Assembly (NCBI GenBank): GCA_905331475.1
Contig: CAJNYU010003244.1
Location: forward strand, 62,001 to 126,000
DNA length: 64,000 nt
Direction: 5' to 3'
Origin: Rotaria socialis
Taxonomy: Eukaryota > Rotifera > Eurotatoria > Philodinida > Philodinidae
Shown here: piece after piece, positions 48,706 to 60,817 of the stretch
Position numbering within the stretch: position 1 is the first letter of the stretch
Layout: each line of letters starts with the position of its first letter
The notes under the pieces: generated by a model
Told to the model about the DNA's origin: nothing
The model's database searches: none
What the model saw: the letters and a program-made list of their open reading frames with translations, nothing else
Program-made: the position numbers and the translations under genes

Positions 48706-51700
48706 TTATGGTTTTTTACAACATCCTTGACAAGCATTTTCAAAATTAGCTAAAAGCTCACGTGGGCATGGTAATGCATCCGCTCCAGCAGGACCAGGTA
48801 GGCCTGGCCAACCACGTAAACCTCGTCGCCCCTCTCGACCTTCTTCCCCCTAAGAGAGAGTTATTTTTCAATAGAAAATCGAAAAGAAAGTTTTATTTTA
48901 CGCATACTTTTTCTCCTCTTTCTCCAGGTGGACCCTAAAAAAACACATTTTAATAGAAAAACATTTACCAATGTTTATTCTTACTTGTAAACCAGGTTCA
49001 CGTCGACCACCCTAAAAGTTAATAAAAACAAAACAGAGATTATAACATGAGATCGATTTATATTGATCAATTTCTAATATCATTACTATAAGGTACGAGT
49101 AAAACTACTTATATATGTACATATAATTTCCCTTATGATATTTTAGTATATAAGATTTAATATAAGCTGATAAGAACTCGAACAAAAACATACGATGATG
49201 ATGATGAGACACTATATTAAAAATACGTACTGTTGAGCGTTTTTTATGTATATCAGGCATATTCTGAAATATTTAAAATAGATTTTATATTCATAAAATT
49301 CAAATATATGTGTATGTATTTTTTTTTAATACCATAGAGTAGCCAGGTAAACCCATAGGACCACGATCTCCTTTTTCTCCTTTGCCTATATCACCTTGAT
49401 CACCCTAGAATAATTAAAACTAATCTATTGAAAAACAAAATCATATTCTTTTTATTTCAATAGGACTTGCCTTAATACCAGGAGGTCCAACATCTCCTTT
49501 TGGTCCTACTATTCCCTAAAAACAACAATAATTTCATTTTCCTATTCAATCTATCCAATATATATCATTTTTACCATAGGACCAGAATCTCCTCGATCTC
49601 CTTTTTCTCCATCGGATCCTGGTTGACCAGGAAGACCTATTCGTCCCTGAAAAATAAACAAATAAGACAAAAATCATTCTAATTGTTGATATTTTACTTT
49701 TGGTCCTGGAACACCTGGTGGGCCCATTAAAACGATATGTGTTGAATTAAAATCAACTTTTTGAATAAAGCCCGGTTCACCTTTTATACCACGATCCCCC
49801 TTAAAATAATAAAAGAAGGATAAAACACAAATTCATTGAATTCGTCCATTCATTTGTTTCATCGTTTTTTTGTGCTGAGATACTCATTAATCGAAACTTA
49901 CTTTTCTTCCCGGTGGTCCTTGAAGACCCATATCACCTCTGAGTCCATCAATACCATCACGACCATTTTGACCTGGAATCCCAGGACTACAAAAGATAGA
50001 GACATTTATATTACACATAAATCAACTGTTATATTTCTATTAATTATACCTTCCAGGTAAACCATAAGAACCACGATCACCTTTAGGTCCAACAACAAAA
50101 TCACCACGATCACCTGTAACAAATAAATGTTTAAAGTTAGACGAAACCAGTGTTTCGCATTGATAGCTCACCTTTAATCCCTGGTGGCCCTGGATCACCT
50201 TTCATAAAGACAAATCTACGTACTTTGGGTCGAACAAAAGGTCCTCGATCTCCTTTTTCACCCTATATGTGAAAAGTAAATTAAAACAAAATAATATTCA
50301 TTCATATAAGCACTAATACGAATAGTAATGAAAACATGCAACTGAAAATAACTGAGGGCATAGCTTTAATCTATTTTGAATCGAAGATACATCAATTATA
50401 AACATATAAAAGTTATACAGAATTGTATAATACATAATTATATGAACGTGATATCGATATGAAAGGCATTGCATCGCTGCCCTTTTTTCTTTCATTTTCT
50501 TACTAACTATTTTCAGGTCTGAATCTCGAGTAGCATTGCTTCTTTTAAGTACTTCTGTTGAAAGTTTTATATCTACATACCTTTTCGCCCGGTAAACCCT
50601 AAACAAAAAAGAGGATAGAATAGAAATACTTAAGAAATACTAAGTCGTATAACTTACATCTTTTCCAGGCGGTCCAATTTCACCAATACCGATAGGCCCT
50701 GGTAAACCTACATCCCCTTTCAGCCCTGGTGAACCAGGTGGGCCCGGTGGACCTGGAATATATTTGACTTGAGCTGATGAAGATGTTAACATTCCTTGAC
50801 GAGTTATGCCCGCATCGCGTCCTGGTTCTCCTTTATCTCCCTAAACGAATCAATAAAGTCATATGTTTCCTGTCAATCAATTAATAATAGATCGCTGGTT
50901 GTTATAAAACCAAGAAAAGGCAACCAATTAAAAATATGATGCCTACTTTTACACCACTCCAAACAATTGAGCCTGGAAAACCTCGATCGCCTTTAGGACC
51001 CATTTCACCCTAGAAAAATTAATGGAAATATTTTTTCTAAAAGAACTTTTTTAATTTCAAAATTATCTTACTGTAAATCCAATAAAACCACGATCACCCT
51101 ATAATGTTAGAAAATATCAATATTATCTATTATATAATACACAGATTTGAATACAAAACGTACTTTTTCGCCCTTTGGACCTATAAAATACGCGTAGACT
51201 TAATACGAGACAAACTAATAAATAATAAAATTGTACCTGGTGGACATAGACAGTTAGATTGCTGTACTTGTTGAATATTTCGCCGTTGACGTAATACACT
51301 CTATATTAAAAATACAAAAAAAAACAAATTTTTATTTTCTTTATTTGTACGTGTAAATTATGTCATAATTCGATTCATGAATGTAACTTTTATATTGCGG
51401 ATAAAAAAAAGTAAACCTTAATAAACAATCTACTCAATTATTATAAAGAAACAATGGAGGAAGAAAAATTCGATAAGATTATCTTATGTTCAATTGTATT
51501 CAACATATGAAAAAGGTCATTTCAACTGTTGTTTTTCATTACTATTATTTTGTCATGTTCTTTCATGTGTATATATATATATATATATACTTGTACATTC
51601 AAATATAAAGTACTATATTGTTACATCATTCAATCAACATAATGTTCTTGACGACAATAAGAAAAAGCTAGTGACATGAAACTTCAAGTTCTTCATTTTT

Positions 51701-53074
51701 ACATATTTGCAACAATCATAGATTAGTTCGTCGCGTAATAATCAAATGTCTATGTCTTACAAACATCAATTATTGATTGAAGAACTAGAGAATGTCATAA
51801 CGATAATACCTTGGTCATCTTTATGCATTCTGTTTTATGTAAAGTGGATGAACACGCGTTCATTTTTAAAACTGTAGACACCATCATCATCATCATTGTG
51901 CACTATAAACTCGTTGGAGTATGCATATATTCATCCACTCGATGACTTATAATGATGCCTATACACCTTTTCTTCGTCATTTTTATAACTCCAATGTCTA
52001 TCACTTTGGGTAATGAAAATGAAAGAACATATGTGTTCATATGCTCTATGAACAGATCGTAAACGAGAAGAAAAGAAGGGCCTTGATGGTCATTTCAATT
52101 TGATATTAATGAAAAACGAAAAGAAAAGATCTATTTGTTCATTTATTTTAAACAAAATGTTTGACAAGCGAAAGATATACGTATGTGTATACAATCACTT
52201 AGTCGATGATGACAATCGACTAAGATCATATTTATTTTAATCTCAAAATTGAAAGGTAAAGATGAACATAAATTAAACGAAACAATACGATAGGTATCCA
52301 TTTTCCCTTTCTTAGTTTCTTATTTTTGTTTCGTTGAGTATACAAAAGAAAACGAAGAAAACCGTTCAATTCTTTGTATTTTAATAACTCAAACGCTTTT
52401 TTTCTCTCTCGATGACATTTCTATTCTTGATTAACGGATATAAACATAAAATATAAAGAATTTGTAACAATAAGCTGTTAGTGGCACTCGACATAACGTG
52501 TCAAAAGTTAAAACCAAACTCTTTTATCATTAACCTTTGATGTTCGACAAGCAGAAGCACTTCGAGAGCTTTTATCGTCTCGTTTAATTTGTTATGCATG
52601 TTTCAAATAGACGATTTTGACCTTGAGAGGAACCTTACGCTCATAGATAGATAGATACATATATACAAATACAAGTGTCAAGGTTCTCAATAAGCATTTC
52701 CAAAAAAAAAATACAATTCTTACCGTGTCTGGTTCAGCAATGATATTACTATTGTTTGCCATGTCTTTTGTTGTTAATTGTTGAATTAGATGAAAAATTT
52801 TTGTAAACCATTGTTCAACGCATGATTTCGTTCGTGTTTGTATTTGATTAAGTGATGATGAAAGTGTAGACGTCGAAGGTAATAGTTCCTCAAGAATATT
52901 TTCTATTTTCGTTTGATTTTCAATTAAAACTTGATGCTCGTATGTATTGTAAGCGTTCCAAGCAATTGAAATAAATATTAATAATAAACATATTGAATTA
53001 GTAGAAATACTTATTGATGGTAACCATTTACGATTATTAGTTATATGCGTCATTTTTCTCTTATCGATTGGCAT
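48706..53074 (-). CDS. membrane-anchored collagen with many tiny exons
   Basis: A collagen with a type II membrane anchor, comparable in layout to nematode cuticle collagens. Exon 1 (from 53074) encodes [20 protein letters not shown], a hydrophobic helix ([16 protein letters not shown]), then a helical stalk with [20 protein letters not shown] and the single Cys of TKSCVEQWF. An intron of about 1.4 kb follows. From about 51303 down, some fifteen short exons, all phase 0, encode [20 protein letters not shown] and then Gly-X-Y stretches such as [29 protein letters not shown] and [20 protein letters not shown], with non-helical interruptions ([23 protein letters not shown]). It ends [20 protein letters not shown] followed by a CQGCCKKP tail whose cysteines could cross-link trimers. 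Several exons are under 30 nt, and the exact joins are approximate. Confidence 0.85.
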
Positions 53075-53730
53075 ATCTACTAATACAAGAAGATTAATCT
53101 ATGGATGTTTATTTACGTATGTGTACGACTGTTGGTCAATTGAACACAACAATAGTCGGCAACTGTTAGATATATTATGGTAAGTTGGCCAGCGTTACAA
53201 TAACAATAGCATAGGTGTTGTGCTTCCGTTGCTTAAAAAAAAGAGAACAAAAAAGTCGTATGTCGCTAGATATTAAAATGTCATATAAGGTACTGAGAGA
53301 GAGAGAACATACAAACTAAAACATTGTATGTATGTCTACTTTATTGTGTGTGTATATATATATATATAAGTTCTATAGATAGGTACGAATTTAGTGATGA
53401 CGCGTCGATATAGAAAATGTATGTATACTTGTATATGTGTACAAAGAAACTGCAATAATAAGAAAGAGTGAGGGAAGAAGAAAGCGAATATAGTTGTGTG
53501 TTAAAATCAAGAGAGAGGGAGAGAGAAAAGTGTGCAATCTCTCTGCTCTCTTTCTCTCTTGATGATGAGGAGGAGATGAGAAGAGAAAGAGGTAGAATAG
53601 AAAAACTTGAAAATACAATCCTACTTGATGAGTTATAACTTCAAGTGGAAGGTATCAATTTGAAAACTAGTTCCTTTATAGAAGTATACAAAAAAGCCAA
53701 GCCTTCGAAAGATAATACTGCATTTACATG

Positions 53731-53761
<31 letters not shown>

Positions 53762-54769
53762 CACCACCCACTTTGTTTTATATACATCATCATATTGATC
53801 CTACGGATGCATATGATATCGGAAATGAAGGATTCTGGTTGTTATTTCAACAAAAGTCATTTATTATTAGATTAGGAAAGTTACATATTATTTGAACATC
53901 CTTTACGAGCATACGCGAGAACACTCATCACTTAATTATCCGTTTATGTACATATGTGTATTGGACAGGAATATATTTATATATTCTCAATAATTATCAA
54001 ATGACCTTTGTTCATGTTGGATTCTGTTGTGATGCCTATCAAGAAAAAAAAGAAAACTACAACTGTTGTTATTATTATTCTTAACAGAAGCCTTGTTCTC
54101 TTCTACGATGATTCCGTGACAGTTTCTATCATGGCAAAAATTTAATGCTGTCATCTATCTATCTCAATGAGACTTTTAGATTGCTTCTATAATTTATACC
54201 ATCTCAATTAATTGTATCTGAATGAACTATTTCTAATTACAGTTAATCAAGGTATTCTTTTGTCATTTTTTAAAATGAAATATAAATAAGGCAAAAAAAA
54301 AGAAAGAGAAGAATGAGTTCCAGCTATTTTTTTCCTTTTTTTCATCATAACTGACAGTTGCAAATGTATAGTGAAATAATTTAACTGACAGATGTCGGAC
54401 TGAGCTTCTTCCACCTTCTTCTTTTTATTTTTTGTATGTCTGCTAAAGATGATGATTGACTCTGTCGGGATATACACTGTAGACATACATATATGCGGAT
54501 GTGTTAATAGTACATAAGAGGAGTATAGACAAAAGAAGAAGAAGAAGAAGAAGAAGAAGAAAGTGAACTGGTATTTCGATCAAAATAAATGAGCAGACAA
54601 AAAACGTTCTTTTATATCACTATGAATTGATTACTAATTAGCAAGAAGTTTGACAAAGAAAAAGTACAATATAACCATTCATTTGTTATATCGATCAATG
54701 TTGACTGAATAGTTATGAAGTATCTTTTTTTTTCGTTTTCTTATAGATATTTAAAATAGTGGTTGGTTA
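53075..54769. other. intergenic stretch with several simple repeats
   Basis: Contains TA/GT runs near 53348-53369, a CT/GA-rich tract about 53510-53560, a hexamer repeat (CATATA units) about 53732-53762, and an AAG triplet repeat at about 54532-54561. No protein exon is supported; the frames present are encoded by these repeats. Confidence 0.55.
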
Positions 54770-57512
54770 TTAACAATCAATAGATTTTTTTTCATCATTG
54801 TTCATAGATGCAAATGTGTTATTAATAATTGGTGTTCGTTCCATTGACGATGATGATAGAAAACCTTGCCGATTGATTTTCTTTTGTTCGTCATTGATGT
54901 ATAATTTTGATTTCAGTTCTTCCCAAGTGCAATCAGTATAATCTATTTTTGGTAGTAATAACCGATCTATTAATAAGAAAAGAACGAGAAAATTATTCGA
55001 ATGTGTTGTTGTGTAATCCTACTTTTAAGAACCTTGCCAAAGGTGTTTTCATAATGTGAAAACGATCGTAAGGCTGAATCAAAATCCATAGATGTATAAT
55101 CGGATTTTGTTGCTTGATTTATATGATGTTTAAGCCGAATATGATGAAGCATATCAGTCTTCCAATTGGATCGATAGAAACATCGACGACATTTATGTGG
55201 TTTATATAATGATGCGCTAGAAAGATTTTGTTGATGCGATGATGTTATATGGAGTTTTGTTATATCATCATCACTCATATCTTCATCAGAATAGATATCA
55301 TCTGGATTATTATCGTCACTATTACTGCAATCACTAATGACACGATCAAACTGAAAATTCGAAAAATAAAAGATAAAAATGAATTGAGTTTTTACTTACC
55401 GCATTGTATTTCTTCTTTTTTGGTAGGAAAATATTTATTGAAAGATGAATATCAGCATAGGAATTCGGTGAACGATCATCATCACCATCCTCATCATCCT
55501 CATCATCCTCATCGTCATTTGGTTTGTTTGGTATAAGAGGAGCTTGAATTGTTGTATTAAATGAATATCTTGGTTGTTTGTCTAAATGTAAATTGTTTTG
55601 ATTTGGTTTTTCTTCATCGTGATCAATAATTAATTTATCGGAATTCTCATCGGACTGATTCATGCATTCCGATGTAATGTTTTCTATCGATTGAGATGGT
55701 ACTTCGTTGTTAATTAATGTTGCTGATAGATTTGATTCATTGATATCAATCGTATGAATCTTTTTAACGTGTCGTACAACATTACTTCGATGTCGTGCAC
55801 GATAACCACATAAACAACATTGAAACAATTTCGATAGACGACCATTTGATGAATGAATAGTATGAGCAGTCTAGTAGAAAAAATAGGATCATATTTAATA
55901 TCACTGATTGTTATGGATCACTTATTTTATGATCAAAGACGAAGAATCTCAAAGGATCGGTATCGAATAGATTCGTTTCTTTTTTCTTATTTACATTTTA
56001 AGAGAGGCAATATCACGAGACTTGCGCTGGTCAGTTCTTCATGTAGAAATCTATAGTACTCTACAATATGTTTTGAAGCTGCACATCGATGACGATTCGC
56101 TGATGGAAATAGTTCTGTCTGATGGTGACGATTGAGAGATACTGATGACGAAATGTTTGATGGATCATGCAAACCTTTTCTATTTAAAGATTCATCAGGA
56201 ATTTGAGATTTATCACATTGATTATCTAGGAACAAACAAGCAAAACCTTTTCTAGAATAATTCAAGAAAGAAAAACGAGGCTACCTTCAATTGTTTGAAG
56301 AGTTGGTTCTGTAAAATTAAAAATTAATAATATGTTTATTGAAATAAAATATAAAATAAAGGTTTACTTTTTATTGATTTTTGTTTCAGTATGGCAACAA
56401 GACTACGTGTATTCGGATCATCTGTTGAATATTTATGAACTATCTTAGGAAATGTTGCATGTTTACGTGATTGATGCTTATATATTGATGACGTTGATTT
56501 GGTCATTAATGAACAATATGGACATCCATATCGTTTTGGTTCAGCCAATGAATTTAAATTACTTGGATCAATCAAAGGAATTGATGATGATGATGGTTGC
56601 GTTGAACTATGATGATTTGTTATTGTTGTACTATTAATTTTTTGTATATACTGTGAAATTGATCCTAAAAATACATTTAAAATTAAAAAAATTATTTCTC
56701 TTCCAATTACATTTCAGATTTACCAGTTACAGTGTTTGCATGTTTACGTTTCATATGTGTAACACAATCTCGTCTGTATTTATACCTTTGTAAATAGTCA
56801 AGATTGTAAAAATACTGAAAAAAGAATTTTTGTCTTTCGAGAATAATTACATGCAATTACATAGTGAACATCGAAAATTTTTTTCTGTATGTTTTGCTAT
56901 GTGTGTTTGAAATTCTTGAATGTTATTAGCAAAATATGGACAAAAAGCGCATAAAAATGGCTTTATTTCATTGTCAGAAGTTTGTGTTGGTGCTAGAGAT
57001 TGCGACGAAGAATGAACTTCTATTTGAGGTGACAATGATGTTGTTTGTTTTGTATACGCTTCACCCAAATAATTAAAAATTCGATCAGCATAATCATCAA
57101 AATCATTTTCTAAGAAAAATCATTCGATTGAGTTCATTTCGAATGTTCAAAATTTTCTAACTGACCTGGTTCAAAATTTGGTTCATCTATTTGTAAATTG
57201 GAATCGATATTTGGATTTCTAGAATAAATGTAAATATCAATGTTCTTGTTTTTGTTGTAATTCAAGTTCATACTGATCTCTCGGCTCGAATTCAGTTGAT
57301 TTAACTACATCAAGCTTTTTCGTTGTTGTATGAATAGTATCTGAATTAATTAACGATGTTTTTCTTTTCATTCGATTTGTTATTGAATTTTGCATGTCAA
57401 TATTTGTTGTATTATTATCTTCAGTTGTTTTTGCTATTGAACGATGTCGTTTATGATCAATAGTTGTCATCGTTTGGTTTTTGTTTTTATTACTAATTTC
57501 GTTCATTTGCAA
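54770..57512 (-). CDS. C2H2 zinc-finger protein
   Basis: Probable nuclear DNA-binding protein. About nine exons on the minus strand run from MQMNEISNKNKNQTMTTIDH (or the Met two codons on) to a stop at 54770-54772. Five C2H2 fingers are dispersed rather than in one array: FLCAFCPYFANNIQEFQTHI...H, FRCSLCN...YKYRRDCVTHMKRKH (split by an intron), YGCPYCSLMTKSTSSIYKHQ...H, FQCCLCGYRARHRSNVVRHV...H and HKCRRCFYRSNWKTDMLHHI...H. Each has the CxxC and HxxxH spacing. The short fingers separated by long polar linkers resemble REST- or hunchback-like layouts rather than KRAB-type arrays, but I cannot name an ortholog. A strongly acidic run (DDEDDEDDEDGDDD, about 55476-55518) lies between fingers 4 and 5. 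The C terminus is RQGFLSSSMERTPIINNTFA followed by a short polar tail. Confidence 0.85.
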
Positions 57513-59379
57513 ACAGTTTTCTGCTTTTAAATGCTTTTTTTTTTACATACGTTGATAAGTTCGCGCGTATGAAACGATTATCTTGATTTGTTGTTCATCG
57601 ACTCTTTCTTGCAGATAGACCGGTACGCATAGCAACCAAAACATTCAATTTGATTCAAAAACAAAGTGAAATCTTTTCTTTTCTCTTTAATAAAGAATAA
57701 ATTTTTCATATAAAACTTTTTCTTGTCTATGCTATTTTTCTCGATAATTATCCTCTTATGGAAATTTAATTTGCTGTTTGAATGTAATTAATATTGATTC
57801 AATTTTTATTCTCTCTTCCTGTTTTTATATCAAAATTTGTTTTTAGCTTACATTTTACTTGCTCATATAGCTATATATAGACGGATACACTCAGTATGGG
57901 ATACATTTATATTCTTAACGATAAGACCTTCGTATAGGCTTGTCTCGTGCTGTGTTTTTTGACTATTGGGTGCGTCTTTCTCTTTATATGATGAAGTGAG
58001 TAAATAGCACGGTTGATCGCTGGAGCTCGAAGCTGTTGGCAACTTGTAAAATTGAGTTTGCGTGTGAATAGAGAGAAGTTTCTGTCTCTTTCTTTTTCCA
58101 TCTGGTGATTACCAGAAAAATGAATTAACTACAGTCTTCTTTCTTTCTCGCTTGTTAATGCGTCATGTTGCCTACTTTATTTTTTTGCTTCTCTCATCTC
58201 ATTTATTTATTTTCTCTTTCTTTTCAGTTATGATTAAAGAAAATTTTCTTTGATATATTGTGTATGTGTTGATGTTGTATGAAGATGACGACGTTCGATT
58301 CTCAAGTATACTAAAGATAGATAGTCTTGACGCGAATAAGAGAAAAAGAGAGCATCTATACAAATTCCAAATTAATTGGTACGCTTGTAGCTTGTCAGTA
58401 TAAGATATGTGAAGAGGAAAAGGAAGAGAAAAGAAATTGTATTCAAAACGAGACAATAGGAGAGACAACCGGAGGAAGTTGTTGTAGATATTATAACTAT
58501 TAGCAGCAGACGTCTAACATGTTAATGGCAAAGAGAATACGAGAACTAGAAAGAGAGTAAGCTTGAGATGTTGTTGAACAGAACAGTGTAATGCGTCATT
58601 ATAGTTACGGTAGAATATTGATCATAATTCATATTTTCTTCGTTTTTTTTTGGTATGATGGAAAAAGAGAGAAAGGAAAAATATCGAAAACGAAATTGAG
58701 GGCTGAAAATGTGGATGTAACAGTGAGGGTGACGTTTTCGACATTTCTCTTTTCTATCTTTTCTCATCCATTCTTTTTTTTTTAAATAATGAATGTTAAA
58801 TGAGAAGTAAAGATGATATAATTCAACACTATTTTTACATTCTTTTCTCTCATTTTTTTTTTATTAAAAATTTAGTCTTGTACATTCTATATGCGTGTTT
58901 TCCTATCTACTAAAGCCCAACGGGTATATATTCTCGTTGTAGCATTAGTTCCGGCAATAACATCAACGAGTAATACACCTGTGCGTTCGTTCTCGCTGCA
59001 TATACATGGCAGCTCCCACGAAGTAATAGTGAAGAAGTAGAAGAAAAAAGAAAAAAAAGAAGAAGAATGTTATTAGTTTGCAAAGCATAGAGGTACAAGA
59101 GAAAAGTCAGAGATGATTAATAATATAAAAAAAAATGGAAACAACTCAGTGCTATTGATGATGAAGAAGGTTCGGCTGTGCAAGAAGAAAGAGGAGAAAA
59201 CTGTGAATGTAATATAAAATATTTACTCAGTCGCAAATACACGCACATAGACTTTATAATGATGTGATCCATCGGTAGTAGTCGATCAATAACAATAATA
59301 ATGCTCGATAAAAAAAATGAGAACATAACAATTATATACTTTTTTTCAGATTATTTATATTAATTATTTTTCTTCCATC
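57513..59379. other. gene-free divergent stretch
   Basis: 1.9 kb between the zinc-finger gene (minus) and the TMEM163-like gene (plus), so both promoters should be here. Rich in purine and pyrimidine tracts and poly-T; the small open frames are low in complexity. No exon, RNA gene or structured repeat recognised. Confidence 0.5.
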
Positions 59380-60117
59380 ATGGCTCGTTATGAGAGATTT
59401 GATCTTGATGCACCGGCACCAACATATAATACAGCAACTAGATCAGATTTATTGAATACTTCAGAAAACAATGAAAAAATCGATCTGTTTGTACCGACAA
59501 ATGCATCATTGTCGGTGGAAGAAGAAACAACAACACGTCATGCTCTAATTACATTAAATATTATTTCCATTGTGGTTAGTACAGTTTGCGGTTTGATTAC
59601 ATTTTTTTTAGCCGTTGAAGAGCAATCGGCATCAGCACTAGGTTTTGCTGTTGATACAATACTTGATGTGTTAGCATTTCTCACTATTATATGGCGTTTT
59701 ACAAGTACACATGATCAAGCGAAAAGAGAAATCTATGTGCTCAGGATACTAGCAGTACTATTTATACTTTCTGGCTTTGGTGTATTCATTGATTCAGCTG
59801 TTGACATTCGTAATAAAATACATCCCATACCGAATCATTATTTAGTTGTGGCAGTTACTCTTCAAACAATCATATTTTTTTGCCTTGCATTTGGCAAATA
59901 TACGGTAGCAAAAAAGTTAAATGTTATTTCAGCATATTCCGATGCATTTAATACTTTAATATCTGCTTTAATGGCTTTATCCGTAGTCATTAGCGCAACA
60001 ATTTATAATTCCAATCAAAGTGTTTGGTACGTTGACCCTATGATAGGAATGATGATTTCCTTAACTATTATGGTTTATGGTATTTGGATGGTTTTTAAAT
60101 CATATCGAGGCATTTAA
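59380..60117 (+). CDS. TMEM163-like zinc transporter of the cation-diffusion-facilitator fold
   Basis: TMEM163 is a zinc-efflux membrane protein of vesicles and the plasma membrane. This is a single exon of 245 residues. The acidic cytosolic N terminus (MARYERFDLDAPAPTYNTAT) precedes six hydrophobic helices. Helix 2 carries ASALGFAVDTILDVLAFLTI, with the two Asp four residues apart that in this fold coordinate zinc. After it comes WRFTSTHDQAKREIYVLRIL, matching WRY...AHREYIACVIL in human TMEM163. Helix 5 has SAYSDAFNTLISALMALSVV (human ITDGFNSLVGGVMGFSIL) and the last helix VWYVDPMIGMMISLTIMVYG (human VWYLDGSIGVLIGLTIFAYG). All family landmarks are intact. Human TMEM163 is about 289 residues. 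It has no intron, unlike nearly all neighbours, so a retrocopy origin is possible. Confidence 0.85.
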   Translation: MARYERFDLDAPAPTYNTATRSDLLNTSENNEKIDLFVPTNASLSVEEETTTRHALITLNIISIVVSTVCGLITFFLAVEEQSASALGFAVDTILDVLAFLTIIWRFTSTHDQAKREIYVLRILAVLFILSGFGVFIDSAVDIRNKIHPIPNHYLVVAVTLQTIIFFCLAFGKYTVAKKLNVISAYSDAFNTLISALMALSVVISATIYNSNQSVWYVDPMIGMMISLTIMVYGIWMVFKSYRGI

Positions 60118-60817
60118 ATTGTATACCCCGAACTCAATATTTTGATGTGTCAGATTATTAATTTATTTTTCCTTCTCAAACTGACTCTATCTAATCATGT
60201 TTCACCGTCACATATTTTATTTTTCTCATTGTCTAGTTTATCACATAATTGATTTCAAGAATAAATCTGAAAATAATTATTACAAAAGGTTACTTCAAAA
60301 GCATTGTGGTTCTTCTTTCCATGAAATATGACTTTTAGTTGTTATTATTTCGTTTAATTAAGAATTTCACTATTATTTATAAGCTTGCAATTTTCTATCC
60401 AGTAGAAATATTTATTTTTCTTCAATGACATAATGAATTTTTCTTTGAAATTAATTAATTTGATTTCCCAAACATAACAAATACATGTTAGGATTTTTCT
60501 CATGCTAACCAATAGTTAATTAATTAAAGTCTTTTTTTTTCACATTTAAAAAACTTGATTTCACAGTGAAGCGTTTTAACTGTTACATTTCTTGACTTTA
60601 ATTAATCGATTGAATCGTTTAGATTGATGGTAATACTTACACAAGGTGATTATTATGGTCAATCCGTAGTTTTGTTTTCTATTCATATGTAGATCAAACA
60701 TAGTTAACTGACAAAATGCATACAGATCGTATTACATCAAGAAAGAAAAAAAAGAAGTAGCACGACATATAAATACTTAGTCACGAATACAGGACATAAG
60801 ATTGCGTACGTGTTTGA
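60118..60817. other. convergent intergenic stretch
   Basis: 700 bases between the 3' ends of the TMEM163-like gene and SANBR; AT-rich with poly-T runs and an AATAAA near 60260. Nothing else seen. Confidence 0.5.
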
